Program-made: the position numbers and the translations under genes | In this document: positions 26,112 through 49,244 of the stretch, one piece after another | How the letters are laid out: every line of letters begins with the position of its first letter | Numbering within the stretch: the first letter of the stretch is position 1 | NCBI GenBank assembly: GCA_003991915.1 | Contig: RQTK01000009.1 | Coordinates: forward strand, 820,034-884,033 | From: Elysia chlorotica | Taxonomy: Eukaryota > Mollusca > Gastropoda > Plakobranchidae | Direction: 5' to 3' | Length of the DNA stretch: 64,000 nucleotides | Notes under the pieces: model-generated | Seen by the model: only the letters and a program-made list of their open reading frames with translations | Told to the model about the DNA's origin: nothing | Databases searched by the model: none

Positions 26112-29100
26112 ACATTCCACCTTGATACCAGATTTGTCTTTTGAATGGAATTTAATATTGAGAAAAAGAATGTATTTGTAAATACATGGTTTAATTTTTC
26201 ATGGCATTCTATTACTATTAATACTTAGACCATATGTTCCAACTAAATTTTCTTTAAATTTTTAGGGCCGTAGGTTGCAATGTGTTTAAAGAAAATTTAT
26301 TAATCATGATAATTCTGAAAATGATTTTTGGTCAATTTAATTAATTGAATTAATTTTGTTTAATTAAATAGTCTTTTTTTACCATTTTTTTAACGCTTTT
26401 CTTTTGAATGCTTTTTTTCATTTTTTTGCCTTGAACACTCCAAATTTTTGTTACTTTTTAAAAATCAAATCATGTGTACAGTTATGATTCAGCTGTGTAA
26501 ACCATGGGCACATTCAAAGTGCATTTCAAATTTCTGAGGTTGGGGTTTACTGCCCTATCCAAAAGTCTTATTTGCCTTGAAAAGAAAACAAAAATCAGTA
26601 TAATGTACAGTATAATGAAATGCAATTCATCAGTATAATAAATATTTTGTTTGTATGTTACCTGACAACGGATTTAGCCAGCTTTATTCTTACATGGAAT
26701 AAACAGTGATTCATTCTGTGCCTTACATATAAAAAAATCAGAAGCAGAATATTTTTAAGGTTGAAGTTGTTCAAAGGAGTACTTGCAAAATAATCAGAGA
26801 AAATATTGTTATTTTGCAGTCATTAAGTTCAGATATATCCAGTATTTAGGCAGAAGAGGCTATATTCTTTGGACATATTCAGTAAATTAGATTGAAGGGA
26901 GTGAGAAGTTTTAATAATTATAAAGAAAATTATTTGGGACTCTCAATACTTTTTTAACCTTTTCCCTCAATAGCAGAATAAAAAAAGATGATATGCATTG
27001 AAAAAGGGGGTGTAACAATAAATGAAATAAATTTTATTTGCTATTTTCCATCAAAATCATAAATGAAAAGTATAATCCCCTGCATTCAAATAGGCATGTG
27101 AAGGCCTTGGTGACTTTTAATAGAGTTTGGGTCAAGCTCTAATGGGACAAGAATTTTCTAGTTGCTGTTGCAAAAAAATTACACTATATCATAGATTGCA
27201 GAAGTTGTTTTTTTTAGTGCCTATGTCTGTACTATACATGAAAATATGACATAATATGTTTTTTCAAATGGATTAAAAACTTATATATATGTAAAAAAAT
27301 GAAATTTAAATATTTAAGAGGAATGATGGTCAATAAAAATGTGTTTCTTTTTTGAAGTTTTCTCTATTTGCGAAAATACCTTCTCTTTATTAACACCAGT
27401 ATTAAAAGAACTGTATAGATAGGGTTTCATTAGGTTTTGAATGGAGCATGACAATTTTCAAACCTAACATTTGTGCCTTTTTTCTCTTCATGAAATTTAT
27501 GTGAGGGTCAAAATACCCCAGTTTTACCTTTAGTGTGGATATAGGAAAAATGATAAAAGGAACACCATTTAACTCAATGGGGATGAGTTATTCACGTGTC
27601 TAAGTTTGACGAATGCTTTAAAAAAAATGATGATTGTAAGGTTGTTAGTCATCAATCTAAAGATTTTACCAATTTTTTGTAGAGCCTTCTGCAATATTGT
27701 TATGGATAAAAAAAAAATATCCCAACCAAATTTAAAAAATGATTATTATCTTTTATGCCCAACAAGGTGCACCTTCATCTGATTATGAATGCTATTGATT
27801 TTATTATTCTCCTTGATCCCAAGTACTGTGTGTATTTCCCCCCCCTAAAACAAAAAAATTATGGAAGCATCTGAAAATGCAATAGAGCAGAATGATGATC
27901 TTCTTAAATTGGGCTTGAACTCATGGGTTCTATTTGTTGAAAAATAGCCATTTTAAGTCATGGACAATAGTATCCAGAAGTGCGAAAGTTATATACTTAC
28001 ATGTACATTAAAACTAACAAGATACTCTATATGCACAGCTTCCATTGAGTGCATTCTTATGTATAAAATACTATTGTCAATTGCCTTTGTCATTTATTAA
28101 CATGCATAATTATACATTTTTTTCTTTCTTTGATCTATTTTGGTATCTTTTGTATGGATTTGATAATTATGAGTTTGGATATTAGTTTTTTCAAATACCA
28201 CTGATTGCATATGGCAGTCTACAAGAGTACATGAGAGCCCCTTTTTAAGTATCAGTTGAAATTTACATTCACAATGCAAAAAAAACGATAAAAAGTAAGA
28301 AACTGCATTTAACGGAAATAATAACAACATAGTAGGTTTTCTTTTTCTTTTGAAGCTTAGAGGTGCAAGAATCAATAGTTAAAAGTTCCTATTGTTTGTT
28401 TATGTTTTTTCGTCTTTTCCACTATCATAATTTTTCCCTTAAGTTTCTTTCTAATTCCTATTGTTCATAATTTATTTTCTTCATGAAAATAATTCATTAT
28501 GCTGCATGGTGATTTTGAAATATCTTCAATTCATTCTATCACCCACAACATATTTTTCGTTCACATTTCTTAGTTTCTTAATTTTCATTTCATATCAAAT
28601 TTTCCATTTGCAACTTAAAATGAATGAAGTCACTTTGTGCGCATTTAATATCGACATTATTCTTTTTTTCAAAGCCACAATTTATTAAACAGATCACCTT
28701 TATGACTTCTATTTTTAACTTTCTTCCTATCCTTGCCTCTTACTAAAACAGTCCTCCAAGTTTATAAAGAAAGAAAAAGAAGCATAAAGGAGTCTGAAAG
28801 TATGTTTCAGCACTGCACATAATATTATGCATATTGGTTTATATCAAAACTTTAGCCGCATGTCTTTGGCCAAGGAATCAAGGGAGTGAGGTTTAACAGA
28901 GATAAAAGTCATAGATTTTTGTAATACCTTTCAATCAAAAGCTGTTAAATATAATAATTTTTACTATGACTACAAAGCAAACATGGTATTATTTCAGACC
29001 GGTGGTGTGGAAAGGAAACATTTCACTCCATGACTACTCTTGAGACATTATTAAAAGAGAGTTTGTTCATGGTGCTCCAGAAAAAAGTTTCAACAGTTAA

Positions 29101-29510
29101 TACCGAGTAAACCCTGTCTAATATACAATGTGTGTCCTACAGCAGATTCCTGTACCTTTTTATATGCTTTAAAGGTATTTTTTTCTGTGTGTACATTGTT
29201 ACAGTGGGTGCTTCAGTCTGCCTTTGTTTTCAAATAGATAAAATAAACATTGTTACTATTTGAAATGTATGCCTTCTTTTAATTCCACATATTAAGGAAG
29301 ACAAATGCACACAAAATTGCTCAGTACATCTGCCTTTTAAAGCTGAAATCTATGGCTGTATTGTAAAGATGTCCTTGTAATTATAATAATATTATATGTG
29401 GTCCAGTGTTCGTTTTGTCAACCATGGTGATTAAATAAACGGACACATCTGATCTGAGTGTTGTTTTTTTTCACTGTGTTATACATTTTTTTTTATATCA
29501 GGGTGAAAGT
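26112..29510 (+). other. AT-rich region after the PTTG1IP stop, probable 3' UTR in part
   Basis: Immediately after the TAA the sequence is AT-rich with no open frame of interest. AATAAA hexamers occur at 26698-26703, 29242-29247 and 29434-29439, any of which could serve as a polyadenylation signal. The vertebrate gene has a long 3' UTR, so a UTR of 0.6 to 3.3 kb is plausible, but only transcript data can place the end. Confidence 0.5.
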
Positions 29511-29884
<374 letters not shown>

Positions 29885-30487
29885 TAATTTACGGCAGTTT
29901 GGTATGGTTGATGTCCAGATTTGTAACCCCATTTCAGTAAGGAAGTTCAATTGCCAGTTTGATTGAAGCCCAAAGCAGTTGAGACCAGCAAAACGTCGCT
30001 TTGTCAGTGTTGCAGCTTTCAATATAATACTACTATGACGTTCGGGTCATGTACAAGTTAATCATAGGTCTTATTTTTAAAATATGTGATAATACTAAGG
30101 TAGACTTAGTGGCCTGTTAACTAACAGTAACATGACCGACTCTACGATATACGCGTCAAAGCTTTGTTGAGTGTGCTGGAGATAATAGCGCAAGGCCTAC
30201 TTGGAGTTTCTGTAACTGATAAAAATGAACACATTCGATATTACTCATTTGATATTCAACAGTAACACAATCAACGTGTTTATTTTTTAATGTACATAGT
30301 TTCTGTTTGGTTGTTTTCAATAGCTGCATAAAATGACATTTAAAGCCAGTCATTAAAACTTAAAAAAATGAAAAACAGTCAGCCATTGTAACAGAACAGT
30401 CACGCCATCGGAAAGTGTCCAACGAGATGACCAAGCAGAAATCGTAATTGTTGAGGCCGATTGGAATGATGTATTGTTGCAATATTT

Positions 30488-30869
30488 TGATGGATTATTT
30501 AGACGATTCTTCAAGCATACTGACTAGTTTACTTTTTTTTTTTTAATCGACAAAAAAACCCAACTATTTTGTCGCCTCGTTGCCAGTCAGTTGACACACG
30601 TTGAGTTGAGTTTGTTTTTATGGCACGTCAGCAGAATGTGCCCATAGATGGATTATTTAGACGATTCTTCATTCAGCCAACAAGCCTACTGACCAGTTTA
30701 CTTTTTTGTTTTAAGCGACAAAATAAACTATTATGTCTCCGTACTTGCACAACCTTGTGTTACCAAAAGGTAAAGTCGCCTTGTTTATGTGATGCCAGTC
30801 AATTGACATACATTGAACACACGTTGAGTTGAGTTTGTTTTTACGGCACGTCAGCAGAATGTGCCCATG
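30488..30869. repeat. tandem duplication, unit about 160-220 bp
   Basis: GATGGATTATTTAGACGATT begins both 30488 and 30648. Each unit continues with CTGAC(T/C)AGTTTACTTTTTT and ends with CACGTTGAGTTGAGTTTGTT and GCACGTCAGCAGAATGTGCC. The second unit carries an extra insert of roughly 60 bases. Confidence 0.85.
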
Positions 30870-31232
30870 ATGTCCGAAAACATAAAATATTAAAGTTAAA
30901 CCATACACGTGAGGAGTTGTTATTATCATGCCTCTTATCTCTTAAACGTTTCCACCGTATGTCCATTAAAAAAAAACAAACAAACAAGTATTCTAATGTA
31001 AAAATAATTATTAGAAGTATAAAAATGATACCACTGCTTCATCAGTGCGCTTGCTTTAGTCTTAATCTATTGCGTAATTGGTCGGACAGAACTTGTCCCC
31101 AAAACGGCTGACTTTTCGTGAATATCGTACTTTAACCTACCTAATAGTGAATGTATTCGAGTCCTGTCAAGCACTCTAGTAGTACCCACGCACCCAACCG
31201 GCTGTGATTTATACACGTAGTTCGACAGTAGC

Positions 31233-31234
<2 letters not shown>

Positions 31235-31276
<42 letters not shown>
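31235..31276. repeat. (GA)n microsatellite
   Basis: About 40 bases of GA at the 3' side of a minus-strand SINE fragment. Confidence 0.95.
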
Positions 31277-31278
<2 letters not shown>

Positions 31279-31280
<2 letters not shown>

Positions 31281-31415
31281 ACGACTCATGTCTCAGCCAG
31301 TTTACTGAGAACCAGTAAGAGACGAAATCCGAAAAATAAGTTTGACCGATCATGAAATCGAACCGGGCACCTGCCCATTGAGAATCTTCATGTCAGTATT
31401 AGCTTTATAGCTATA
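31279..31415 (-). mobile_element. SINE copy with a different tRNA head
   Basis: On the minus strand the B box GGTTCGATTTC (31354-31364) is followed by TTACTGGTTCTCAGTAAACT and GGCTGAGACATGAGTCG, matching the body of the SINE at 12363. The tRNA-like part differs from that copy. The body runs into a CT array (GA on the plus strand). Confidence 0.6.
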
Positions 31416-31981
31416 TTCATAGTTTCATAGTAGTCAGGTAAAGTCATTGTTTGAATCTGAATTTTTAGTTTGTGTATATTTTAAAAAAAAATCTAAGTGC
31501 TACTGCTTGTGAGAATTCGTGTATGTGCCAATGTCGGTTCTTTGTTGCAATCTTTATTGCATGCTGGCTACTTACATAATGATCTTGTCAAACGGCAATA
31601 ATCTGCTAAACATAATACATGTAGGTACGCTGCTATATACAGTGACATTATTGGTCCCACTTTGGATAAGAATAAAACATGTATAACGCATCTATTGAAA
31701 CAGAAACGATCGATCCAAAAGAAGCAATAGGACAAAACAAGCAAAAAATAAAAATTCACTGTAAAAAGTAATGTGGACAAAGATAGAAATGTTCCCAGAG
31801 CGCGATACAACTGTGGCAGACATTTTATAGGCCGGTTGAAAATGGAATAAGATTTTCAATAGAGTATGCCTACAATGCATGCTACACGCAATTGGTTTTC
31901 TTCATGTATACATTTTCGTTATAATCCACCTGGCGTGTCATTCCCAAACCTTCGGGTTGTCGTGAAGGCGAGAGAGAGAGA

Positions 31982-32004
31982 GGGGGGGGGGGGGGGGGGG
32001 GGGG
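31982..32004. repeat. 23 bp poly(G) run
   Basis: Uninterrupted G homopolymer directly after a short GA run. The length is likely to be unreliable in the assembly. Confidence 0.9.
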
Positions 32005-32340
32005 TAGTCTAAGTGACTCGTGTCTGTAATGCCAATTGTTGGTAGACAGACACATGTAATTTGAAACAGGAGAGATCCGAGTCGAAAGAGTTAAAAGTGT
32101 TGGAATCGCCTCGTTTCCGTTTGTTCACATACGCTCTTAGATTCTAAGTTAAACATAGCCACACACTATAATCTACGTGGAGAGCTACTTCTAAACAAAA
32201 TACTTATATTCAAAGTTAGCGAAAAGTGACATTTGAAGGAAAAACTGTCAAAACAACAACCGGAAGAAATCAAACATTATTAATTTTTTAATACAAACGA
32301 TTACAACGATAACAAAGTAAAATAAAGGATTGAAGGAACC

Positions 32341-32604
32341 GGGTCGATTCGTTTGTTGCGTCCAAAATCACCATTTTAAAGACTGTATTGTAGACGAGTT
32401 CCAAGACAGACTAATTTGTATGTGCTGCCACACAAACAGTGCAGGGATACTACGGGTCCTGTCTCAACCGGTCACATTAGATTGACACTGACCCGAACAG
32501 CGGGCGACGTTTCCGGCAAATAAATTTTTGGGCGATTGTGGGTTTCGAAGCAGAGACCTCCCGATTAGAGCACCAAGACCAACACTCTATCCGTTCGCCC
32601 CCAA
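32341..32604 (-). mobile_element. tRNA-derived SINE, near full length
   Basis: On the minus strand it starts GGGGGCGAACGGATAGAGTG, has a B-box-like TGCTTCGAAACCC, then the family body GTGTCAATCTAATGTGACCG and GTTGAGACAGGAC, and a degenerate tail ending near TTTTGGACGCAACAAACG. The body aligns with the SINE at 12363, while the tRNA-like head is clearly different. Confidence 0.8.
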
Positions 32605-34315
32605 TGGGAGACACGACCGTTTTAAGCCTGAAACAACATATGTAAATGTTTTTTTAAGGAAAAAAAAAAGAATTATGGAAGGGAACCTTGGGAGCACATA
32701 AGTCCAAGTCTGATCATGCTGCTCTTTTTTACGTTCTTTTATCAAACGCAATCTTAAACGATAGACTCTCCGTAGCTTTATTTCAATCAATATAATCAAA
32801 TAAAACGGACATATATCTGAAAATGATGTCAAGTGCATTTCAAGGTCCAAAAAGATAGGAATTGGAGATAGTTGCGCTAATCCAATGAGATAAAAAAAAC
32901 TATCCAATCTGCTACATAAAGTACCATGCACTCCGCGATCGATGCTAATGATTTGCTCTATGTGGTACTATGATACAGAAAAGCAGTCCAACAACTATAG
33001 TGGCTTTAAGTTAAAGTTTAACAAACGTGTTTCTTTTTTGTTGTTGTTGTTTAAATTTAAACTTGGTTTCATGCATACTCCGCTTGTATCCATTTTGTGT
33101 CATCTACAGTCTGCTAAAGAGGATTCTATACGACTCGTATATAACTATGAGTCAAGTTTCCTTCTTCAATATCTTTACTTGTATTTAAATGCACCCCCAC
33201 CCCCCTCCTTCCGCAATAGCAAAAGAAAACATGCCAATTTTTGTTGTTGTTGACAACTTCACATTAAAAAAAAGAGTGTGATACAATTTACCTTAAGGGA
33301 TCAGGATACTTACAATTTTATTTTAGTTTTAAAATTTTCTCACGTTTTTCTTGTACAATGACCCTTTTATATATTTCTTTGGAATTGTACTTTATTTCTA
33401 GACTCTTGTCATGAAATTTTGTAATTGGCAAAACATGTTTATTGAAAAGAAGCTGCTCTTCATAAACACGGTTTAATCTTCTCTATGTTCTTTGTTGCCT
33501 TTCATAAGGACCATCTTTGATGGCTTCATTTCTCTTAGTCTGATAGATATACGTTTTTAGGATTCGAGATTTATTAGAAAACTGCCCTATGTGTACTCAT
33601 CTGCACCTCTATATCAAAAGCTTAAACTAATACATGTATACAGATACACCATCATGGCATTGGACAGAAGAATGTTGGCACAAATCATGAAATGTCCCTG
33701 GGCACTGGATTGACAAAACCCACCTTTATCACCTTAGGGTTGATAGAACTAACAAAATGTATACTATATTCCATTAACGTCACGATAATTTAAGCATGAT
33801 AATCTTGTAAAGGTGAATGAATCAAAGCAATTAAAAACATGAAACATGCCTATTTAGAAAGGATTGCAAAAATATCAATTGTGTTGAAACATAGTTTTAT
33901 TTTTCGTATTTCAAGACATGGTTAAAATATCACATTCATCAATCCTATAATTATAAACTAATACCCCTGACCAATCTTTTTTTTTTTTTGTCAGTGGAAC
34001 CAATACAAAATTAAGTCATTTATAGAACACACATAAATCGAAATGCTTAACTCTGCCAGTAGCCTAAAGTGGTACATACGGTTATTTAATCATGAAGTAT
34101 AAATATTTCCTGTTAGGAATAAAATTCTTCAGAGTACCCACAAGACAATAATTTTATGGGAAAGCTGATCTAATATTATTTTGATCAATTGCAAAATGAA
34201 ATATTTTTTCATGGATTATCTCTGGGAAAAAAATAGCAAATCAACAAAAATATTCTCAGAACAATCAATCCCTGATTTGATCATTATCTAATTGGTCCCA
34301 CCAAACACAACTTGT
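32605..34315. other. intergenic stretch before the ETFA 3' end
   Basis: AT-rich sequence with scattered poly(A) and poly(T) runs and no gene that I can support. On the minus strand there is an AATAAA at 33901-33896 that could end the ETFA transcript. Confidence 0.5.
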
Positions 34316-44393
<10,078 letters not shown>

Positions 44394-44455
44394 GATGAGT
44401 TACCGATGACAATTCTTTTCTTCACAATACTAGATCTAGATCTGGAAATCTAGAT

Positions 44456-46702
44456 TTTGGATCAAGTTAGCCTGCTAACCTGCAACAGAAGAAGATCCAC
44501 TGATTAGATCTTCTATCTATTGAAAAAATCACAACGAAGTGAGATAGATTCTAAGTTCAAGTGGTATCTAGATCTAGGTTGAGGTCGGGTTACGGAATGA
44601 ATTTAATAATAGGATATTAGCTTAGTTGCTCTAGTGTTGACGCACTCTCTAGAGCTGAAAGTAGAAAGGTTGACACTGTTTACAGTTTCGCTTGTATAAC
44701 AGCTGACCGAGTATGGTTCCCACCAAGAATCGTGAGAACCGTTTGATCGAGGCCGTATCCTTTTAATCGGATCGTGGATATTTCGAAAAATCATGGCAAA
44801 TCGTTGTGTTGCAGTGCTTTATGTTAATGGTGGGGTTTGACAATTAACTGTCTTAAGTATCTGGTATTCTTCAACTCCTTTAAGATATCATTCACATCAT
44901 AATTATTGTACCACAAAGTGAATATTTGTCCGTGATTTTATTGGTTGATGCATCTCAACTAAAATAATTATATTACTCTCTAATAAGCTTCGAACCATAG
45001 CCGTCTAGAACAAAAGGCTGCCTCCTTGGGTGTGACGTCACAATGGTAGGCCTACTCTTGGCGATGCGTGTCTGCAGTGGTCACAAGTAAGGCTAGACGT
45101 AACCGGCCATATGCCTAGCCTAACTGTGGATGTTATGCGTTAGATTTGAAGATGGGTAGGCTAGACGCTAGATCAACATATTGTGTATGATCATAATAAT
45201 CATCCTTTGTTCAGTTTGTTGTTTGTATTTAGATATAGGTCTAGTACAGTCGACACGCTTCATTACTCTTTCTCGCCTTTTGCACTGGATTAGCTTGCTA
45301 AAACAGCTATGTTGTGTTGCTGTCAATGATTAATAAGTGATTAATTTGCGATCGAAACTGTCCTCTGTTAATATCTTGTGATAAAGATCTAGAAATGCAT
45401 TTTGTTTGCCAAACGATATAAATCTATCCACAATGGAATGAAAATGCTGTTTTCCAAGGTGCAGGAGTAGGCCTAACTATAAATGGCACTGCGGAAAGAG
45501 TTTCAACATTCTCTTTTCTTACCGACCTTGAGAGAAGGATATTATGGATTTTAAAAAATCCCAATATTTGATAATAGTTCGCTTGTATGTAAATTTCAAC
45601 CAAGCATTCAATAGTTTGGGCTAAACATTTGAGTGAACAGTTCATTGTTTTATTTGATTCATTTACCCGTGCTGATGGTACTGTTTGCCTAACTGCTCTA
45701 CATAATTTATGTATCTATTAAAACTCTTATAGATCGAAGTGTGCTGCTATCTGCTGTGCATGAAAAAGTAAAAGTATCTTCTTCTCGGAAAGTTTCAAAC
45801 TGACAATTTGGAATTCATATTAAGCCAGTATCGCCATCTCAGTGGTGCGAATTTTAATGTATCGATCCAACAAGTGCTAGAAGGGGGACAAAAAAACAAC
45901 AACAAACAACCCAAACTCATTAGTGTGCTTAGGCTTGTCCCCGCAACAAAAGGTGTTTGGATTCTGAAACACGTAATCGATCCATAAATCCAATGAATTT
46001 ACTGGAACAAACGTTATGGATTTCATTTGTGAAAAGTTTCTTGGTGCAGCCTAGCAGAAAATATAGAGTTTATACAGCGCAGTGAAAGTCCCTAGTGTTC
46101 TGGTTATGCTACGTCAAAAGTGATTGCTAAAATACAGTGTGAATCAAGTGGGCTTGAATTGGTAGTAAAAGACAAGAAACTTGTGGTAGAGTGCAATTCT
46201 GGCTGCTATTTCTGTTTATCTGTCTACTAGACTGGCGAGGTTTGACATGGCCACCCGATGAGGTTGTAAACCTAAAAACTTTAATCTACAATACATTTCA
46301 AGCGATTGTCCTGACATCAGTTATCTACAAACAATAAGAAGACAATCCTTTTCACACCAAAACCTGTCAACAGTGTAATGTTCGTCTCGACTATTTCTTT
46401 CCGTGTTGTGCAACAGATGGTAACAAACAAAAAAAAACAACAAAAAAAACAACAACAACAAACTAACAAACTGGAATACGCCAGATATATTGTCTTAAAT
46501 TTAAAGCGTACATATGATTTTCGTGGTTTGAGTAATGCACCAAAGATGCAGCCTTGTAGTTTCCATGACTTGATGGAATGGTGAATCGAATTTATTTTAA
46601 AATCAACTTTAGTTTGAAGTCGAACGAATACACCGGTATTTTTACCCAAATGGGTTGTGTAATCGGTTTTGTTGTTGGGCCGTGACGTCATCGAGTGCTT
46701 TT
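44456..46702. other. intergenic region upstream of ETFA
   Basis: Contains the presumed ETFA promoter, but no clear TATA or initiator element can be singled out. A TGACGTCA (CRE-like) motif is at about 45032-45039. Otherwise mixed AT-rich sequence; I see no supported gene. Confidence 0.45.
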
Positions 46703-46705
46703 TAA

Positions 46706-46886
46706 GGGGTCGTTCACAAACCATGTGGACAGCTTGGGGGGAGAGGGGGTTCGTCATCTGTCTACACCTTGCACCTTGTCTACAAGGAAAGGGGGGGGGG
46801 GTACAGCTGTTTGTACATGTGGACCAATTAATAGTTGTACGTCAAAAAATGGTAAAATGATGTCCGCATGTTTTTCGAACGGCCCC
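46706..46886. mobile_element. 181 bp Harbinger-like MITE
   Basis: The left end GGGGTCGTTCACAAACCATG and the reverse complement of the right end GGGGCCGTTCGAAAAACATG are inverted repeats. TAA flanks both sides (46703-46705 and 46887-46889), as expected for the TWA targets of PIF/Harbinger elements. It contains an 11 bp G run and no reading frame. Confidence 0.75.
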
Positions 46887-47262
46887 TAAGGAAAAAAAAA
46901 AGGGGGGGAGGGGGACTCACTATAAGATTATTGAACCGTAATATTATTTAATCTAACAGCCTATTACATGATCCAAATTACTCGTATTTGTTCTCTGATG
47001 TTACAAAGACGACTCCATTTTGACACATTCCAGCGTTATCTTTTGTCGTGGTCGGTCGTTTATCTTTTATCTAAAGCTCCTTTTTCAGTTTCGATTTAGA
47101 TAACAATAATGGATGCATTCAAGTCTCAAATAGACAATTAAAACGGATCCCCACCAACAAAGAACTTGGAACTACATTGAGACTAGTACAACCCTTCTTT
47201 CTCAAACAGTGCAAGAATGAATGAAACGAAACGATTTCCGTTGTAGTAGAAGTACATGTACA

Positions 47263-47345
47263 TGTAGCAGTAGTAGTAGTAGTAGTAGTAGTAGTAGCAG
47301 TAGTAGTAGTAGCAGCAACAGTAGTAGTAGCAGTACCGTAGCAGC

Positions 47346-47392
<47 letters not shown>

Positions 47393-47631
47393 CAGCCTAA
47401 CTGAAATATTAGGTACTTTCCCACATTGGTAGAACTAGTACTAGAAGTAGGCATTTAGTGAAAATGTCCAAACAATGATTGCACTTTTTGGGATTAGAAA
47501 AGCCTACTTCTACCACTGTGGAAAAGTACATAATATTCCAGATCTACTTTAAAATAATCAAGTGGTCTGCCTCTCCTAAAATCCAATCTAGTAGTAGCAG
47601 TAATAGTAGTAATAGTAGTAGTAGTAGTAGT

Positions 47632-47716
<85 letters not shown>

Positions 47717-47727
47717 ATAGTAATACA
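47263..47727. repeat. two TAG arrays around an inverted repeat
   Basis: TAG/AGC-rich arrays at 47263-47396 and 47589-47727. Between them, 47400-47453 and 47499-47543 are inverted copies of about 45 bases: AATATTAGGTACTTTCCCAC on one side, AATATTATGTACTTTTCCAC in reverse complement on the other. Confidence 0.9.
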
Positions 47728-48087
47728 TTTTTCCTAGTGTCTGCTTCATTGTAATAAAATGTCCATGTTTATGAGTGTCTGTTTCTCTACATTTGTAATG
47801 ACTAAGGTACATGTATTAAAAAAAACAACATTTTCTCTTTCTTTTGGATGTATTGTTAAGAAAAAAAAAACAGAACTGCATGTATCTATAATCTATAATC
47901 TATAATTAGAAAATTTGAAATACTCTGTTACTGTTTTTAAATGTCTAATGCCAAATTTTTTTTTTTATAAACTTCATCTCTGTATTTCTGTCTACCTCTT
48001 GTGTTTATCTCTGTTTTTGCTGTGTCTCCTCTTTCTTAATTTGCAATTCACCTGTTATATAATTGCAAAAGTTCCAATCAGTACCAG

Positions 48088-48387
48088 ATGATAATTGTCA
48101 ATCTTCTCTGTCTCTGCTGTAAGACATTAGTCTTGAACAGGTTCTTCAGGATGGATGTTAAGAAACCAACCCATCACACACGAATGGTTTTTCATTTTTG
48201 TTTATTGAGAACAAGAGCATGGCTGTACAGAACAAGCGCCATTGAAATAATAGGTACTGGACACATTTACGATGTAATACTTTCAAAACTGGGTAGTGAA
48301 GAAATCAGAAAGACAATTTCAAAACAAATGAAAAAAAAGAATGTTGTTTACTCATGGTACCATCATTTAATAAATTCACAAAAATAA
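48088..48387 (+). CDS. unidentified ORF, possible exon or relic
   Basis: A 99-codon open frame ending in TAA. Its last 55 codons have protein-like composition (for example YDVILSKLGSEEIRKTI and NVVYSWYHHLINSQK), unlike the low-complexity frames elsewhere in the window. I do not recognise a family. AG dinucleotides near 48138-48150 could be splice acceptors, so the true coding part could be shorter. It lies between MSTO1 (minus) and ETFA (minus), on the opposite strand, and may be chance, a pseudogene fragment or the last exon of an unseen gene. Confidence 0.25.
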   Translation: MIIVNLLCLCCKTLVLNRFFRMDVKKPTHHTRMVFHFCLLRTRAWLYRTSAIEIIGTGHIYDVILSKLGSEEIRKTISKQMKKKNVVYSWYHHLINSQK

Positions 48388-49244
48388 CATCCAAGCATCT
48401 AGCATGATTATGTCCAATACTCAAATGCAACAATGACAGTAGCAACATCAGTGGTACATAACTTTAACACAAACACAAAAAAAACCCCATCTAGCCAAAG
48501 ACAAAGAAACACAATGTATAGTCTTGTACATGGTAGTTCTTTAACACAATATGAGTATCTCCCTTTTTCATCTAAACACGAGTGCTGAAGCACATCCATC
48601 AGAAAATCTCTTGCCCCTCTCTAGAATAGCCTTAAAATATTATCATGGAAAAAAAGCAGTAGGAGGAGGCCAACTACAATAACCAGTTAACTGCTTCATA
48701 TCATTTTCCACTCACCTAGACTAGAATTACAATTATATGTTTCTTAAATTTGTTTCCTAATGCACTACTAGATGATCATCATCAACACACTGCTCAGAAC
48801 ATCATGAGCATACGCTACGAAACACATAACCAGATTTTTTGTTTCAAAGAAATCAACATGGTTATAAAAAGTTATATTTCACATATAGAAAGACCCTCAT
48901 TAATATTGGATGGTGGGAGAGAAAAAACTAATGTGCACAAAGAACATTAAATGGGTAAAGACTAAGCCACCAAAAATCATCAATGGAGTTAAGAAAAACC
49001 TTCCATAACCTCTTCAGCTGGAGGGATCCGGCCCTTGTTTTATGTTCCCTATAGAACTTAGAAGGAAGAGCTATTATGTTTTATTGGTGTAGAATGTGAA
49101 CCTCTACAGATGTAAAATAAAAGCTCTGGCAATGATTGTCTCATGAAGTAAGATACTGCATGATTTTAACCTCCATGATATCCTTCCATTTAAAAACGGC
49201 AAATATTTTCTGTATATTCTACCTCTTTAAGTTAAAAAACATTG

